A DNA stretch of 64,000 nucleotides, taken from contig JACKDN010000008.1 in the NCBI GenBank assembly GCA_020633465.1, positions 62,001 to 126,000 of the forward strand, given 5' to 3'. Source of the DNA: Myxococcales bacterium. GTDB taxonomy: Bacteria; Myxococcota_A; Bradymonadia; UBA7976; UBA1532. Below are positions 17,001 to 26,455 of this stretch, in pieces. The stretch's first letter is position 1. The number at the start of each line of letters is the position of its first letter. Under the pieces are notes generated by a model, which made no database searches, had not been told where the DNA came from, and saw nothing but the letters and a program-made list of their open reading frames with translations. The position numbers were made by a program, and so were the translations under genes.

Positions 17001-18610
17001 GGCGCCAGCGTCCGCAGCGCGCCATCGAAGGGCTGCACCGCGCCGAGCACGGCGTCGACGAAGCCCTCGACGCCGTAGCGCGCCCCGAACCAGGGCCAGC
17101 ACAGCACGCGTTCCTGGGGCGCCCCCTCGGGGCACAGCCGGGCCTGCAGCCGATCCAACCGCGCCACCGTCACCTCGTCCTGCCGCGCGAGGGTGCGACG
17201 ATAACGCTCCACCAGCCGCCGCGACACCTCGACCAGCGTCTCGCGCGTCTTGTCGACCGCCTTCTCGAGCCCCCGATCGACGTCGCCGGCCACCTCGCGG
17301 AAGGCGGTCAGCGTCGCCTCGATCGGCGTCAGCAGCGAACGCTCCAGCGCGTCGGCGTCGGGGCGCCCCTCCCCCGGATCCGTCGCCAGGCGCCGCAGCA
17401 GCGCGTCGCGCGGCGCGTCCGCCTCGTCGATCGCCAGTCCGAGCTGGCTCAGCAGCCGCTCGGCCGTCTCGTCCACCACGCGCAGACGCGCGCGCGGCAC
17501 GATCAACGGCATCGGCACGTCCAGCGCCGCGTACACCGGCGGAAGCTGCGCGAAGTAGGCGATCTCACCGGGCCCGCCCAGGTAGGCGGCGGTGGGCAGC
17601 AGCGTGTCCTGCAGCAGCGGACGCAGCAGCGCCGTGGTGCCCAGGTGATCCGGCGGCGCGTCGGCCACGGCCGCGCGCTCGACCACGCGGTCGGTGCCAC
17701 ACAGCCGCCAGGCGGTCTCGCCTGCGGGCTCCAGGCGATAGCGCCGCCCCTCGGGGCCGTCGGGGTGGAACATGCTCAGCGGCGCGCCGGCCCGCAGGTG
17801 CACCTGCACCGCGTAGCCCGCGGCCTGCAGCGCCTCGGCGCGCGCCTGCAGCGCCGCGTCGATGGGCCCGGCCTCGGCCAGCGCCCGCGCGTGCAGCGGC
17901 GCGGCCGCCTCGACGACGCCGGCGTCGCGCGGATCGAGCACCAACAACCCGTGCCGCGCGAACAGCGCGTCGATCAGCCCCGCGAAGGCGACGTCGGGCG
18001 CGGCCTCGGGCCGATACAGATCGCGCAGCAGCGCCATCACCGCGTCCGCCTCGGACAGGCCCTCGAGCGCCTCGCCCAGCGCGTCGAGCGCCGGCGTCAC
18101 CTCGGGACCCAGGCGCCGCGCCGCGAAGGGCAGCCCCTCGTCCTCGGGACGACCGGGCACCTGCATCGCCGCCAGCCCGCCGGCGCGATCGAGCACCACG
18201 CAGCGATCGATCATGTGCCAGGCGTGATCCTCGTTCTGCAGCCAGAAGATCGGCACGCAGGGCACGCCCGCCTCGGCCTGCAGGGCGCGCGCGTCGACGA
18301 TGGCCGCGGCGGCCTTGTAGATGGAGTACATCGGGCCGCCGAAGAGCCCCGGCTGCTGGCCCGTGGCGACGACGGCGGCGCCGCCGGCCGCCAGGGCCTC
18401 GAGGTGGGCGTCCCGCGCCGACGTCGGCCGGCGCGCGGCGGCGCGGCGGAGGGCTTCGAGGGCGCCGGGATGGACGCGGCGGACCGCGGCGGCGCGGGCG
18501 GCGTCTCGGCGCGCCGCGGGGTCGTCGAAGCCGCGCGGCAGCAACGCCACCGCGTCGGCCCGACCGGCCAGCCAGTCCGGGGTGAAGGCGACGTTCGACA
18601 AAGCGGGCAC
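16997..18610 (-). CDS. bshC: Bacillithiol biosynthesis cysteine-adding enzyme BshC
   Basis: 537 residues from the GTG at 18610, or 555 from a GTG at 18664; the shorter start gives the usual length before the first conserved block. BshC is the putative ligase adding cysteine to GlcN-malate. VATGQQPGLFGGPMYSIYKA and PIFWLQNEDHAWHMID are the family signatures. A long helical segment (about residues 380-470, LTAFREVAGDVDRGLEKAVDKTRETLVEVSRRL) is the coiled-coil insertion seen in BshC. The C-terminus ends with the conserved QERVLCWPWF-like stretch. First gene of the operon and divergent from the PIG-L gene, with about 90 bp between starts. Confidence 0.92.
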   Translation of the reverse strand: MPALSNVAFTPDWLAGRADAVALLPRGFDDPAARRDAARAAAVRRVHPGALEALRRAAARRPTSARDAHLEALAAGGAAVVATGQQPGLFGGPMYSIYKAAAAIVDARALQAEAGVPCVPIFWLQNEDHAWHMIDRCVVLDRAGGLAAMQVPGRPEDEGLPFAARRLGPEVTPALDALGEALEGLSEADAVMALLRDLYRPEAAPDVAFAGLIDALFARHGLLVLDPRDAGVVEAAAPLHARALAEAGPIDAALQARAEALQAAGYAVQVHLRAGAPLSMFHPDGPEGRRYRLEPAGETAWRLCGTDRVVERAAVADAPPDHLGTTALLRPLLQDTLLPTAAYLGGPGEIAYFAQLPPVYAALDVPMPLIVPRARLRVVDETAERLLSQLGLAIDEADAPRDALLRRLATDPGEGRPDADALERSLLTPIEATLTAFREVAGDVDRGLEKAVDKTRETLVEVSRRLVERYRRTLARQDEVTVARLDRLQARLCPEGAPQERVLCWPWFGARYGVEGFVDAVLGAVQPFDGALRTLAP

Positions 18611-18699
18611 AACCTCGCGGGGTCCTGTGGCATCGTACCGCGCGCGCCGAGCGGCGAGAGCCACCCGGGCGCGCGCGACTCGCAGTGAGATGGAGTGAC

Positions 18700-21234
18700 A
18701 TGCCCTTCGGGTTCAACCGAAATGGAAATCGCCGGCCCAGTCGTCACTTGCCCGCCGTGGCCCTGCTGGGGGCGGCGCTGATGGCGCCGCCGATCGTGCC
18801 CGACGCCGCGGCGCAGCCGCGCCCCCCGACCCAGCCCGACGCCGGCACGCTGCTGCGCGACATCGAGCGGCTGAGCGTCGTCGGCAGCGTCCTGTACGTG
18901 GCCGCGCACCCCGACGACGAGAACACCCGCCTCATCGCGTGGCTCGTCGGGCAGAAGGGGCTGCGCACGGCCTACCTGTCGATGACGCGCGGCGGCGGCG
19001 GCCAGAACCTGATCGGGCCCGAGCAGTCCGAGATGCTGGGCGTGGTGCGCACCGGCGAGCTGCTCGGCGCGCGCAGCGTCGACGGCGCCGAGCAGCGCTT
19101 CAGCCGCGCGCGCGACTTCGGGTACAGCAAGTCGCCCGAAGAGACGCTGGCGGTGTGGGGCCGCGACGCCGCGCTGGCGGACGTCGTGTGGACCTTCCGC
19201 AGCTTCCGCCCCGACGTGGTCATCACGCGCTTCGAGCCGACGGGCCCCAACCACGGGCACCACACGGCGTCGGCCATCCTGGCGGACGAGGCGTTCGACG
19301 CCGCGGGCGACGCGAAGCGCTTCCCCGAGCAGCTCGAGACGCTGGCCGTCTTCACGCCGAACCGGCTGCTGCACAACCAGTCGCATTGGCGCATCACGCC
19401 CGACACCGACACCTCGAAGTGGCTGCGCATCGACGTGGGCGCCTACGACGCGGCGCGGGGGCGATCCTACGGTGAGATCGCGGCGACCAGCCGCACCATG
19501 CACAAGAGCCAGGGCTTCGGCTCGGCCCCGCAGATCGGCCCGCAGCTGGAGTACTTCACGCCGCTGAAGGGCGCGACGCTGGCGCCGGGCGACGATCCGC
19601 TGAAGGGCCTCGACTTCACCTGGAAGCGCTTCCCCGGCACCGAGAAGCTGGCGGCGACGCTGAAGCGCGCCGCCGCCGAGTTCGACCCGCGCGCGCCGCA
19701 CGCGGTGCTGCCCATCCTCGCCGAGGCGCACGGGCTGATGAAGACCGTGCCCGACGCGCGCTGGCGAGCGATCAAGACGGCCGAGCTCGAGCGCGTGATG
19801 GCGCAGGCGGCGGGGCTGTGGGCCACCGCGCGGGCCGAGCAGCCGGCCGTGGCGCCGGGCGCGAAGGTGAAGATCACGACGCAGTTCGTGAACCGGTCGC
19901 CGGCCGAGGTGGCGCTGAAGGCCATCGGCGTGTCGCACTTCGGCCGCCAGAAGGGCGTCGGTCTCACCGGCCCCGACCGGGTGGTCGAGCGCGCCTTCGA
20001 CGTCGAGATCCCCGCCGACCTGCTGACCGTGCCGCACTGGCTGGCGAAGCCGCCGACGCCCGCGTCGTACGTCATCGAGGATCCCGCCGCGCGGGACCGC
20101 GCCGACACGCCCGCCGCGCTGCACGCCACCTTCGAGGTGACGATCGCCGGCGCGCCCATCGACCTGATGGTGCCCGTCGAGTACGCCTGGACCGACGCGG
20201 TCGCCGGCGAGCGTTCGCACCCGCTCGAGGTGCTGCCGCCGGTCACCGCCACCTTCGACGAGGACGTGCTGATGCTGCCCCACGGCCGGCCGGGCGCCGC
20301 GCGCGTGACGCTGCGCGCGACGACGAAGGACGGCGCGAAGGGCACGCTGGCGCTGACGGCGCCGGCGGGCTTCACCGTGAAGCCGGCGAGCGTCGACTTC
20401 GACCTGACCGACAAGGCGCCCGAGCAGGTGGTGCCGGTGACGGTCACGGCGACGAAGGGCGCGGCCACCGGAACGCTCACCGCCCAGGCGAAGGTGGGCG
20501 GGCGCGCGTGGTCGTGGCAGCAGAGCGTCGTCGACTACCCGCACCTGCCGCGCCGCACGGTGCTGCGGCCCGCGACGCTCGACCTGAAGCCGCTGGCCAT
20601 CGACCGGGGCAAGACACAGCGCGTCGGCTACATCGCCGGCCCCGGCGACCGCGTGGCCGAGGCGCTGCGGTCGGTGGGCTACACCGTCGAAGAGGTGGAC
20701 GAGCAGGCGATCGTCGCCGGCGATCTGAAGCGGTACGACGCGGTCGTGGTGGGCGTGCGCGCCTACAACACGCGGCCCCGGCTGATGGCGCTGCACGCGC
20801 CGCTGATGGACTACGTGAAGGGCGGCGGGCGGCTGATCGTGCAGTACAACACGAACAACCGCTTCAACCCGCTCGACGGCCCCATCGGACCGTTCCCGTT
20901 CCAGATCACGCGCGACCGGGTGACCGACGAGACGGCCGCGATGACGCCGGTCGATCCGAAGCACCCCGCGCTGACCAGGCCCAACCGCCTGGGCGAGAGC
21001 GACTACGCCGACTGGGTGCAGGAGCGCGGGCTGTACTTCGCGGGCGACTGGGACAGCCGCTACCAGCCGCTGTTCTCGGCCCACGACGCGGGCGAGGCGC
21101 CCCTCGAGGGCAGCACGATCGTCGCGCGCCACGGGAAGGGTGTCTTCGTCTACACCGGCTTGTCGCTGTTCCGGCAGCTGCCCGCCGGCGTGCCCGGCGC
21201 GTACCGCCTGCTGGCGAACCTGCTGGCGCTGTGA
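18700..21234 (+). CDS. Secreted PIG-L family deacetylase with ThuA/GATase-like C-terminal domain
   Basis: 844 residues from the ATG at 18700, with GGAG 4 nt upstream; an in-frame GTG at 18685 is an alternative. An N-terminal export signal (LPAVALLGAALMAPPIVPDAAAQ) is followed by VAAHPDDENTRLIAWL, the PIG-L zinc motif, and GPNHGHHTASAILADEAF with the third ligand. The middle (about 370-620) consists of Ig-like strands. The last 200 residues (GYTVEEVDEQAI, YDAVVVGVRAYNTRP, GGGRLIVQYNTNNRF) resemble a class I amidotransferase/ThuA-like fold. Large PIG-L proteins like this probably deacetylate N-acetylglucosaminyl groups outside the cytoplasm. It leads a run with a small membrane protein, a symporter and a DUF2911 protein, which fits uptake of the released product. 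Confidence 0.82.
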   Translation: MPFGFNRNGNRRPSRHLPAVALLGAALMAPPIVPDAAAQPRPPTQPDAGTLLRDIERLSVVGSVLYVAAHPDDENTRLIAWLVGQKGLRTAYLSMTRGGGGQNLIGPEQSEMLGVVRTGELLGARSVDGAEQRFSRARDFGYSKSPEETLAVWGRDAALADVVWTFRSFRPDVVITRFEPTGPNHGHHTASAILADEAFDAAGDAKRFPEQLETLAVFTPNRLLHNQSHWRITPDTDTSKWLRIDVGAYDAARGRSYGEIAATSRTMHKSQGFGSAPQIGPQLEYFTPLKGATLAPGDDPLKGLDFTWKRFPGTEKLAATLKRAAAEFDPRAPHAVLPILAEAHGLMKTVPDARWRAIKTAELERVMAQAAGLWATARAEQPAVAPGAKVKITTQFVNRSPAEVALKAIGVSHFGRQKGVGLTGPDRVVERAFDVEIPADLLTVPHWLAKPPTPASYVIEDPAARDRADTPAALHATFEVTIAGAPIDLMVPVEYAWTDAVAGERSHPLEVLPPVTATFDEDVLMLPHGRPGAARVTLRATTKDGAKGTLALTAPAGFTVKPASVDFDLTDKAPEQVVPVTVTATKGAATGTLTAQAKVGGRAWSWQQSVVDYPHLPRRTVLRPATLDLKPLAIDRGKTQRVGYIAGPGDRVAEALRSVGYTVEEVDEQAIVAGDLKRYDAVVVGVRAYNTRPRLMALHAPLMDYVKGGGRLIVQYNTNNRFNPLDGPIGPFPFQITRDRVTDETAAMTPVDPKHPALTRPNRLGESDYADWVQERGLYFAGDWDSRYQPLFSAHDAGEAPLEGSTIVARHGKGVFVYTGLSLFRQLPAGVPGAYRLLANLLAL

Positions 21235-21287
21235 CGGCGACGACGTCCACGACCACGCTCGACACCCCGACCTGACGGAGCCAGCGT

Positions 21288-21458
21288 TTGCCCCCGCCCG
21301 TGAAGCCCGCGCCCGTGAAGCCCTCGCCACCGGGCCGCGGTGATCTGGACGCGCCGCCGCCCCTGCTGGGTCGCTGGCGCAACCTGTACCTGCTGGTGCT
21401 GGGCACGCTGGGTGCGCTGGTGCTGGCCTTCTGGCTGTTCACCCGGGCGTATTCGTGA
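21288..21458 (+). CDS. Small single-span membrane protein upstream of symporter
   Basis: 56 codons from a TTG at 21288, with ACGGAG 7 nt upstream. A Pro/Lys-rich cytosolic N-terminus (PPPVKPAPVKPSPPG) leads to one clear transmembrane helix, NLYLLVLGTLGALVLAFWLF, and a very short tail. The stop overlaps the GTG start of the sodium:solute symporter as GTGA, so the two are translationally coupled. By analogy with small subunits encoded before other SSS transporters (YjcH before ActP, YhdT before PanF) it may be an accessory subunit. That role is inferred from position only. Confidence 0.6.
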   Translation: MPPPVKPAPVKPSPPGRGDLDAPPPLLGRWRNLYLLVLGTLGALVLAFWLFTRAYS

Positions 21459-23170
21459 CCGCGATCGACTGGACGGTGCTGGTGGGCACCATCGCGTTCA
21501 TCGCGATCTACGGTGTCTGGAAGACGCGGCACGTGCAGAGCGCGCAGAGCTACCTGCGCGGCGACGACGACCTGCGCTGGCCCACGATCGGCCTGTCGAT
21601 CATGGCCACGCAGGCCAGCGCCATCACCTTCCTGTCGGTGCCCGGCCAGGCCTACGAAGACGGCATGCGCTTCGTGCAGTTCTACTTCGGGCTGCCCATC
21701 GCGATGGTGATCATCAGCGCGGTCTTCGTGCCCATCTACTACAAGCTGAACGTCTTCACCGCCTACGAGTACCTCGAGAAGCGCTTCGACCCGAAGACGC
21801 GGGTGCTGGCGGCGACGCTGTTCATGATCGGCCGCGGCCTGGCGGCCGGCATCTCGATCTACGCGCCCGCGATCATCCTCAGCACGCTGATGGGGTGGTC
21901 GCTCAACCTGACCAACCTCGTGCTGGGCACCGTGGTCATCATCTACACGGTCAGCGGCGGCTCGAAGGCGGTCAGCCAGACGCAGAAGCAGCAGATGATG
22001 GTGATCATGGGCGGCATCGTCGTGGCCGCCATCGTCATCGCCTACCGCCTGCCCGACGACGTGTCGCTGGGCACGGCCACCAGCCTCGCTGGCGCCCTCG
22101 GCCGCATCAACGTGGTCGACTTCGAGTTCGACCTGAACAACCGCTACAACTTCTGGTCGGGCATCACCGGCGGGCTGTTCCTGGCGCTGAGCTACTTCGG
22201 GACCGATCAGTCCCAGGTGCAACGCTACCTGGGCGGACGCTCGGTGGCCGAGAGCCGGCTGGGCCTGCTGTTCAACGGCATGCTCAAGATCCCGATGCAG
22301 TTCCTCATCCTGTTCATCGGCGTGCTGGTGTTCGTCTTCTTCCTCTTCGAGCGGCCGCCGGTGTTCTTCAACCAGCCGACGCTCGACGCGGCGAAGCGCA
22401 CGGCGCAGGGGCCGGCCATCGAGGCGCTCGAGGCCGACTGGCAGCGCGCGTTCGAGGCGCGGCGCGACCAGGCCGTCGCGCTGACCGCCGCCCTCGACGG
22501 GGGCGACGCGCTCGCCGAGGCCGCCGCCCGCGAGGGGCTGCAGGCGTCGCACGCGCGGATGAACGCCATCCGCGCCGAGGCCAAGGCGGTGATCGCGAAG
22601 GCGCTGCCCTCGGCCGAGCTGAAGGACAGCGACTACATCTTCGTGAGCTTCGTGCTGAAGTACCTGCCGCCGGGCCTGGTGGGCCTGCTGCTGGCGGTCA
22701 TCCTGTCCGCGGCGATGAGCAGCACCGCCAGCGAGCTCAACGCCCTCGGCTCGACCAGCGTCGTCGATCTCTACAAGCGCCTGCTCAGGCCCGACGCCGA
22801 CGACGCCCACACCCTTTTGGCCAGCAAGCTGTTCACCGTCTTCTGGGGCTGCCTGGCCGTGGCCTTCGCCACCTTCGCCGCCCTGGTCGACAACCTGATC
22901 CAAGCCGTGAACATCCTCGGCTCGATCTTCTACGGCGTCATCCTGGGCATCTTCCTGGTCGCCTTCTTCCTGAAGCGCGTCCGCGGCACGCCCACGTTCG
23001 CCGCCGCCGTCATCGCGCAGGGCACCGTCGTCGCCCTGTTCTTCACCAGTGAGATCGGTTTCCTCTGGTTCAACGTCATCGGCTGTTCGCTGGTGGTCGG
23101 CCTGGCGCTCGCGCTGCAGGTCGTGCTGCCGGGGGGCGGTCGAGCCCATCCCGAAGGAGAGAGTGCATGA
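21455..23170 (+). CDS. Sodium:solute symporter (SSS family)
   Basis: 571 residues with about 13 hydrophobic helices. GLSIMATQASAITFLSVPGQAYEDGMRF is the SSS helix with the family Ser/Thr sodium-site residues. YTVSGGSKAVSQTQKQQMMVIMGG and SYFGTDQSQVQRYLGGRS are the SSS signature regions, and ILSAAMSSTASELNALGSTSVVDLY is the second sodium-site helix. An insertion of about 90 helical, soluble residues (PTLDAAKRTAQ to AELKDSDY) lies between helices, as in related symporters found next to PIG-L genes. The substrate is unknown; the neighbouring secreted deacetylase suggests a sugar or amino-sugar product. Starts at GTG 21455 and overlaps the next gene by ATGA. Confidence 0.88.
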   Translation: MTAIDWTVLVGTIAFIAIYGVWKTRHVQSAQSYLRGDDDLRWPTIGLSIMATQASAITFLSVPGQAYEDGMRFVQFYFGLPIAMVIISAVFVPIYYKLNVFTAYEYLEKRFDPKTRVLAATLFMIGRGLAAGISIYAPAIILSTLMGWSLNLTNLVLGTVVIIYTVSGGSKAVSQTQKQQMMVIMGGIVVAAIVIAYRLPDDVSLGTATSLAGALGRINVVDFEFDLNNRYNFWSGITGGLFLALSYFGTDQSQVQRYLGGRSVAESRLGLLFNGMLKIPMQFLILFIGVLVFVFFLFERPPVFFNQPTLDAAKRTAQGPAIEALEADWQRAFEARRDQAVALTAALDGGDALAEAAAREGLQASHARMNAIRAEAKAVIAKALPSAELKDSDYIFVSFVLKYLPPGLVGLLLAVILSAAMSSTASELNALGSTSVVDLYKRLLRPDADDAHTLLASKLFTVFWGCLAVAFATFAALVDNLIQAVNILGSIFYGVILGIFLVAFFLKRVRGTPTFAAAVIAQGTVVALFFTSEIGFLWFNVIGCSLVVGLALALQVVLPGGGRAHPEGESA

Positions 23171-24021
23171 AGCGTTTCCCCGCCCTGTTGCCCGCCGCGA
23201 TCCTCGCGGCCACGCTGGCCCTCGCGCTGCCCGCGGCCGCGCAGGATCTGAAGCTGCCCGCGCCCAGCCCGCTCGCGCAGGTGATGCAGACCGTCGGCAC
23301 CACCTCGATCACCGTCACCTACTCGAGCCCCGGCAAGAAGGGCCGCGACATCTTCGGCGGCCTGGTGCCCTTCGACAAGCTGTGGCGCACCGGCGCGAAC
23401 GCCGCCACCACCATCGAGTTCACCACCGACGTCAAGGTGGGTGGCAAGCCCGTGCCCGCCGGCAAGTACGCCATCTTCAGCATCCCGAAGAAGGACACCT
23501 GGACCGTCATCCTGAACAAGAACCCGAACCAGGGCGGCACCAACAACTACGACGCCAAGCTCGACCAGGCGCGCATCGACGTGAAGCCCGAGTCGAGCCC
23601 CGCGCGCGAGCGCATGACCTTCCTGTTCCGCGACACGCAGGACGGCGGCACGACGCTCGACCTCGACTGGGCCGGCACGCGCGTGTCGCTGCCGATCACC
23701 GTCGACACCGACGCCCTGTCGAAGAAGGGCATCGCCGACTACCAGAGCGGCAGCAGCCGCGGCCTGGCCAACGCCGCCCGCTACATGGCCGACACCGCGA
23801 AGGATCTCGACGCCGCGCTGAAGCTGATCGACGCCTCGCTGGTGGTCGAGCAGACCTGGTTCAACACCTGGCTGAAGGCCGACTTCCTGGCGCGCAAGGG
23901 TGACTACAAGGCCGCCTACCCGCTGGCCGAGAAGGCGTACGCGATGGGTCAGAAGGCGGACTACTTCTTCTGGAAGGATCAGGTCGAGAAGGCGCTGAAG
24001 GACTGGAAGGGCAAGAAGTAA
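23167..24021 (+). CDS. DUF2911 domain-containing exported protein
   Basis: 284 residues. A signal peptide (PALLPAAILAATLALALPAAAQ) precedes the DUF2911 core: SPLAQVMQTVGTTSITVTYSSPGKKGRDIFGGLVPFDKLWRTGANAATTIEF, then VPAGKYAIFSIPKKDTWTVILN. After about residue 185 it is helical, with TPR-like stretches. The function of DUF2911 is not known; it is an exported beta-sandwich. The ATG overlaps the symporter stop (ATGA), making it the last gene of the PIG-L run. Confidence 0.87.
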   Translation: MKRFPALLPAAILAATLALALPAAAQDLKLPAPSPLAQVMQTVGTTSITVTYSSPGKKGRDIFGGLVPFDKLWRTGANAATTIEFTTDVKVGGKPVPAGKYAIFSIPKKDTWTVILNKNPNQGGTNNYDAKLDQARIDVKPESSPARERMTFLFRDTQDGGTTLDLDWAGTRVSLPITVDTDALSKKGIADYQSGSSRGLANAARYMADTAKDLDAALKLIDASLVVEQTWFNTWLKADFLARKGDYKAAYPLAEKAYAMGQKADYFFWKDQVEKALKDWKGKK

Positions 24022-24025
24022 TCGG

Positions 24026-24041
24026 GCGGCCGCGCGGCCGC
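24026..24041. terminator. Possible bidirectional terminator (16-nt GC palindrome)
   Basis: A perfect palindrome made of two adjacent GCGGCCGC octamers, 5 nt after the DUF2911 stop and about 40 nt before the end of the convergent pta gene. It can form a strong hairpin from either strand, but no T-tract follows, so intrinsic termination is uncertain. Confidence 0.35.
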
Positions 24042-24082
24042 TCCGAACGCTCCTGCACCGACCCCCCGCGTCAACGCTCCCC

Positions 24083-26302
24083 TCAACGCTCCCGTGGCGG
24101 CGCCCCGTCGGGCAGCGTCGGCGCCGCCGACAGCGCCTCGGTGGGCGCCCCCGGGCCGGCCGCCGCCTCGCGGCGGGCCCGCTGCTCGGCCTGAATCGCG
24201 GTCAGCGCGATGGTGTAGACGATGTCGTCCACCAAGGCGCCCCGCGACAGGTCGTTGACCGGCATCGCCAGGCCCTGCAGCAGCGGACCGATCGACACCA
24301 CGTTCGCCGAGCGTTGCACCGCCTTGTAGGTGGTGTTGCCGGTGTTCAGGTCGGGGAAGACGAACACCGTCGCGCGGCCGGCCACCGGGCTGTCGGGCGC
24401 CTTGCTGCGGCCGACGCTCTCGACGCTGGCCGCGTCGTACTGCAGCGGCCCGTCCACCAACAAGTCCGGCCGGCTCTGCTTCACCAGCGCCGTCGCTTCG
24501 ACCACCTTCGCGACGTCCGCGCCCTGGCCCGAGCTGCCCGTCGAGTAGCTGATCATCGCGATGCGCGGGGTGATGCCGAAGGCCAGCGCCGACTCCGCCG
24601 ACTGCACCGCGATCTCGGCCAGCTGCGCCGCCGTGGGATCCGGGTTCACCGCGCAGTCGCCGTACACCAGCACCTGCTCGGGCAGGCACATGAAGAAGAC
24701 GCTCGACACCAGCGAGTAGCCCGGCGCCGTCTTGATCAGCTGCAGCGCCGGCCGGATGGTGTTCGCGGTCGTGTGCAGCGCGCCGCTGACCAGCCCGTCC
24801 ACCTCGCCCATCTTCAGCATCATCGTGCCCAGCACCACGTTGTCCTGCAGCTCGCCCTTCGCCTGCACGGGGTGCAGGCCCTTGTGCGCGCGCAGGGCGA
24901 CCAGCGGCTCGACGAAGCGATCGACGTGGTCGCGCGGATCGAGCACCTCGACCGCGTCGGGCAGCGTCAGGCCCTGCCGCTTGGCCGTCGCGGCGATGAC
25001 GTCCGGGTTGCCCACCAGCGCGCACCGCGCGATGCCCCGGCGCGCGCAGATGACCGCCGCGGTGATGGTGCGGGGCTCCTCGCCCTCGGGCAGCACGATG
25101 CGCTTGTTCGCCGCGCGCGCCCGCTCGATGAGGCTGTAGCGGAAGGCCGGCGGCGAGATGTGGGGCTCGCGGTCGTCGCGCACCACGGCCGACAGCGCCA
25201 TCAGATCGAGGCCGCCCGCCACCGTGTCGATGACCCGCTCGGCCCGCTGCGGATCGTCGTGCGGCACGTCGCGCGCCAGCTGGGTGGCCTCACGCGCGGC
25301 GGCGAAGGTGTTCTGCGGCACGCGCAGCACCGGCAGGCCCGCCACGAAGGCCGGCTCGCACAGCCCCATCACCTCGGCGTCGGGCTCCAGATCACCCGTC
25401 AGCAGCACGCCGGCCAGGTGCAGGCCCGCCTGCTCGGCCAGCGCGCAGGCCATCAGCGTATCGCTCCGATCGCCGGGCGTGATGACCAGCGTGCCGCGGC
25501 GCAGCCCTTTGCGCACCAGGTTCGGCGGCGTCATCGCCCCCACCTCGATGGTGTGCACGCGGCGATCGAGGCCGCCCGCGCGCAGGATCTCGGCGCCCAG
25601 CGACTGCGCCACCTCGCGCACGCGCGGCGCGGCCAGCACCGGCGAGAACGGCACCAACCCCAGACACTGCACGCCCTCGGACCGCAGCGCGGCGCCGTAC
25701 GAGCGCCACACCTCGGCGGGCACCGACGCCACGCCCACCTCGTCGATCACCTCGCCGGGGGGCTCGTCCGCGTCGTCGCGCACCTTGTTGAGCACGGCCC
25801 CGAACAGACCGTCGCCCACCGTGCCGTAGCTGCGCGCCGCGAGGCCGATGGCCGCCGCCATCTCGGCCGGGGAGCGTCCCTCGGGCGCCCCGACCAGCAC
25901 CACGCGCGCGTCGAGCGCCCGCGCCATGCCCATGTTCAGCCCGGTCCCGTAGACGGCGTCGTCCACCGGCACCAGGCCCTCGACGATCAGCACGTCCACG
26001 TCGCGCGCCGCGCGGTGGCAGGTCTCGACGACGTACTCGAGCAGCAGCTGCTCGTCCCCGGCGGCGAGCATGCGCTCGACGTCCTCGCGCGGGATCGGGT
26101 CGGGCGCGTCGACGTGGGTGACCCGGCGGGCCAGCTCGACCGCGCCGTCGACCGCGCGCGGATCGCCGTGCGGCTGCGCCACCGGCTTGCAGAAGCCCAC
26201 GCGCACCCGCAGTCGCTGAAAGGCCCGCACCAGCCCCAGGCTGATCGAGGTGAGGCCGTTGCCCCGCGAGCCCGCGGAGATGACGAGCAAGGTCTCGGAC
26301 AT
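24083..26302 (-). CDS. pta: Phosphate acetyltransferase (long, E. coli-type)
   Basis: 739 residues from ATG 26302, preceded by GGAGGAG at 8 nt. It interconverts acetyl-CoA and acetyl phosphate. The N-terminal third (VISAGSRGNGLTSISLGLVRAF, FCKPVAQP) is the BioD-like P-loop-derived regulatory domain. The middle (about 220-340, LVITPGDRSDTLMACALA) is the DRTGG domain. The C-terminal catalytic domain begins near RAANKRIVLPEGEEPRTI and contains GLVSGALHTTANTIRPALQLI, ISYSTGSSGQGADV and FVFPDLNTGNTTYKAVQRSA. Length is close to E. coli Pta. No ackA is adjacent. A Pro/Ala-rich tail of about 30 residues is unusual. Confidence 0.94.
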   Translation of the reverse strand: MSETLLVISAGSRGNGLTSISLGLVRAFQRLRVRVGFCKPVAQPHGDPRAVDGAVELARRVTHVDAPDPIPREDVERMLAAGDEQLLLEYVVETCHRAARDVDVLIVEGLVPVDDAVYGTGLNMGMARALDARVVLVGAPEGRSPAEMAAAIGLAARSYGTVGDGLFGAVLNKVRDDADEPPGEVIDEVGVASVPAEVWRSYGAALRSEGVQCLGLVPFSPVLAAPRVREVAQSLGAEILRAGGLDRRVHTIEVGAMTPPNLVRKGLRRGTLVITPGDRSDTLMACALAEQAGLHLAGVLLTGDLEPDAEVMGLCEPAFVAGLPVLRVPQNTFAAAREATQLARDVPHDDPQRAERVIDTVAGGLDLMALSAVVRDDREPHISPPAFRYSLIERARAANKRIVLPEGEEPRTITAAVICARRGIARCALVGNPDVIAATAKRQGLTLPDAVEVLDPRDHVDRFVEPLVALRAHKGLHPVQAKGELQDNVVLGTMMLKMGEVDGLVSGALHTTANTIRPALQLIKTAPGYSLVSSVFFMCLPEQVLVYGDCAVNPDPTAAQLAEIAVQSAESALAFGITPRIAMISYSTGSSGQGADVAKVVEATALVKQSRPDLLVDGPLQYDAASVESVGRSKAPDSPVAGRATVFVFPDLNTGNTTYKAVQRSANVVSIGPLLQGLAMPVNDLSRGALVDDIVYTIALTAIQAEQRARREAAAGPGAPTEALSAAPTLPDGAPPRER

Positions 26303-26455
26303 CGGAACGCTCCTCCGGCCCACCGTGCGGGCGCAGGGTGCCGGAAAGCGCGGTGCAGGGGAAGGGGGCGGCGGCGACGACGCGGTGACCGGCGGCCCGG
26401 GGTGCTCGGCGACTCCCCCGTCCATCGGGGCCCGGCGGCCGACGTTGGGGGAGGC

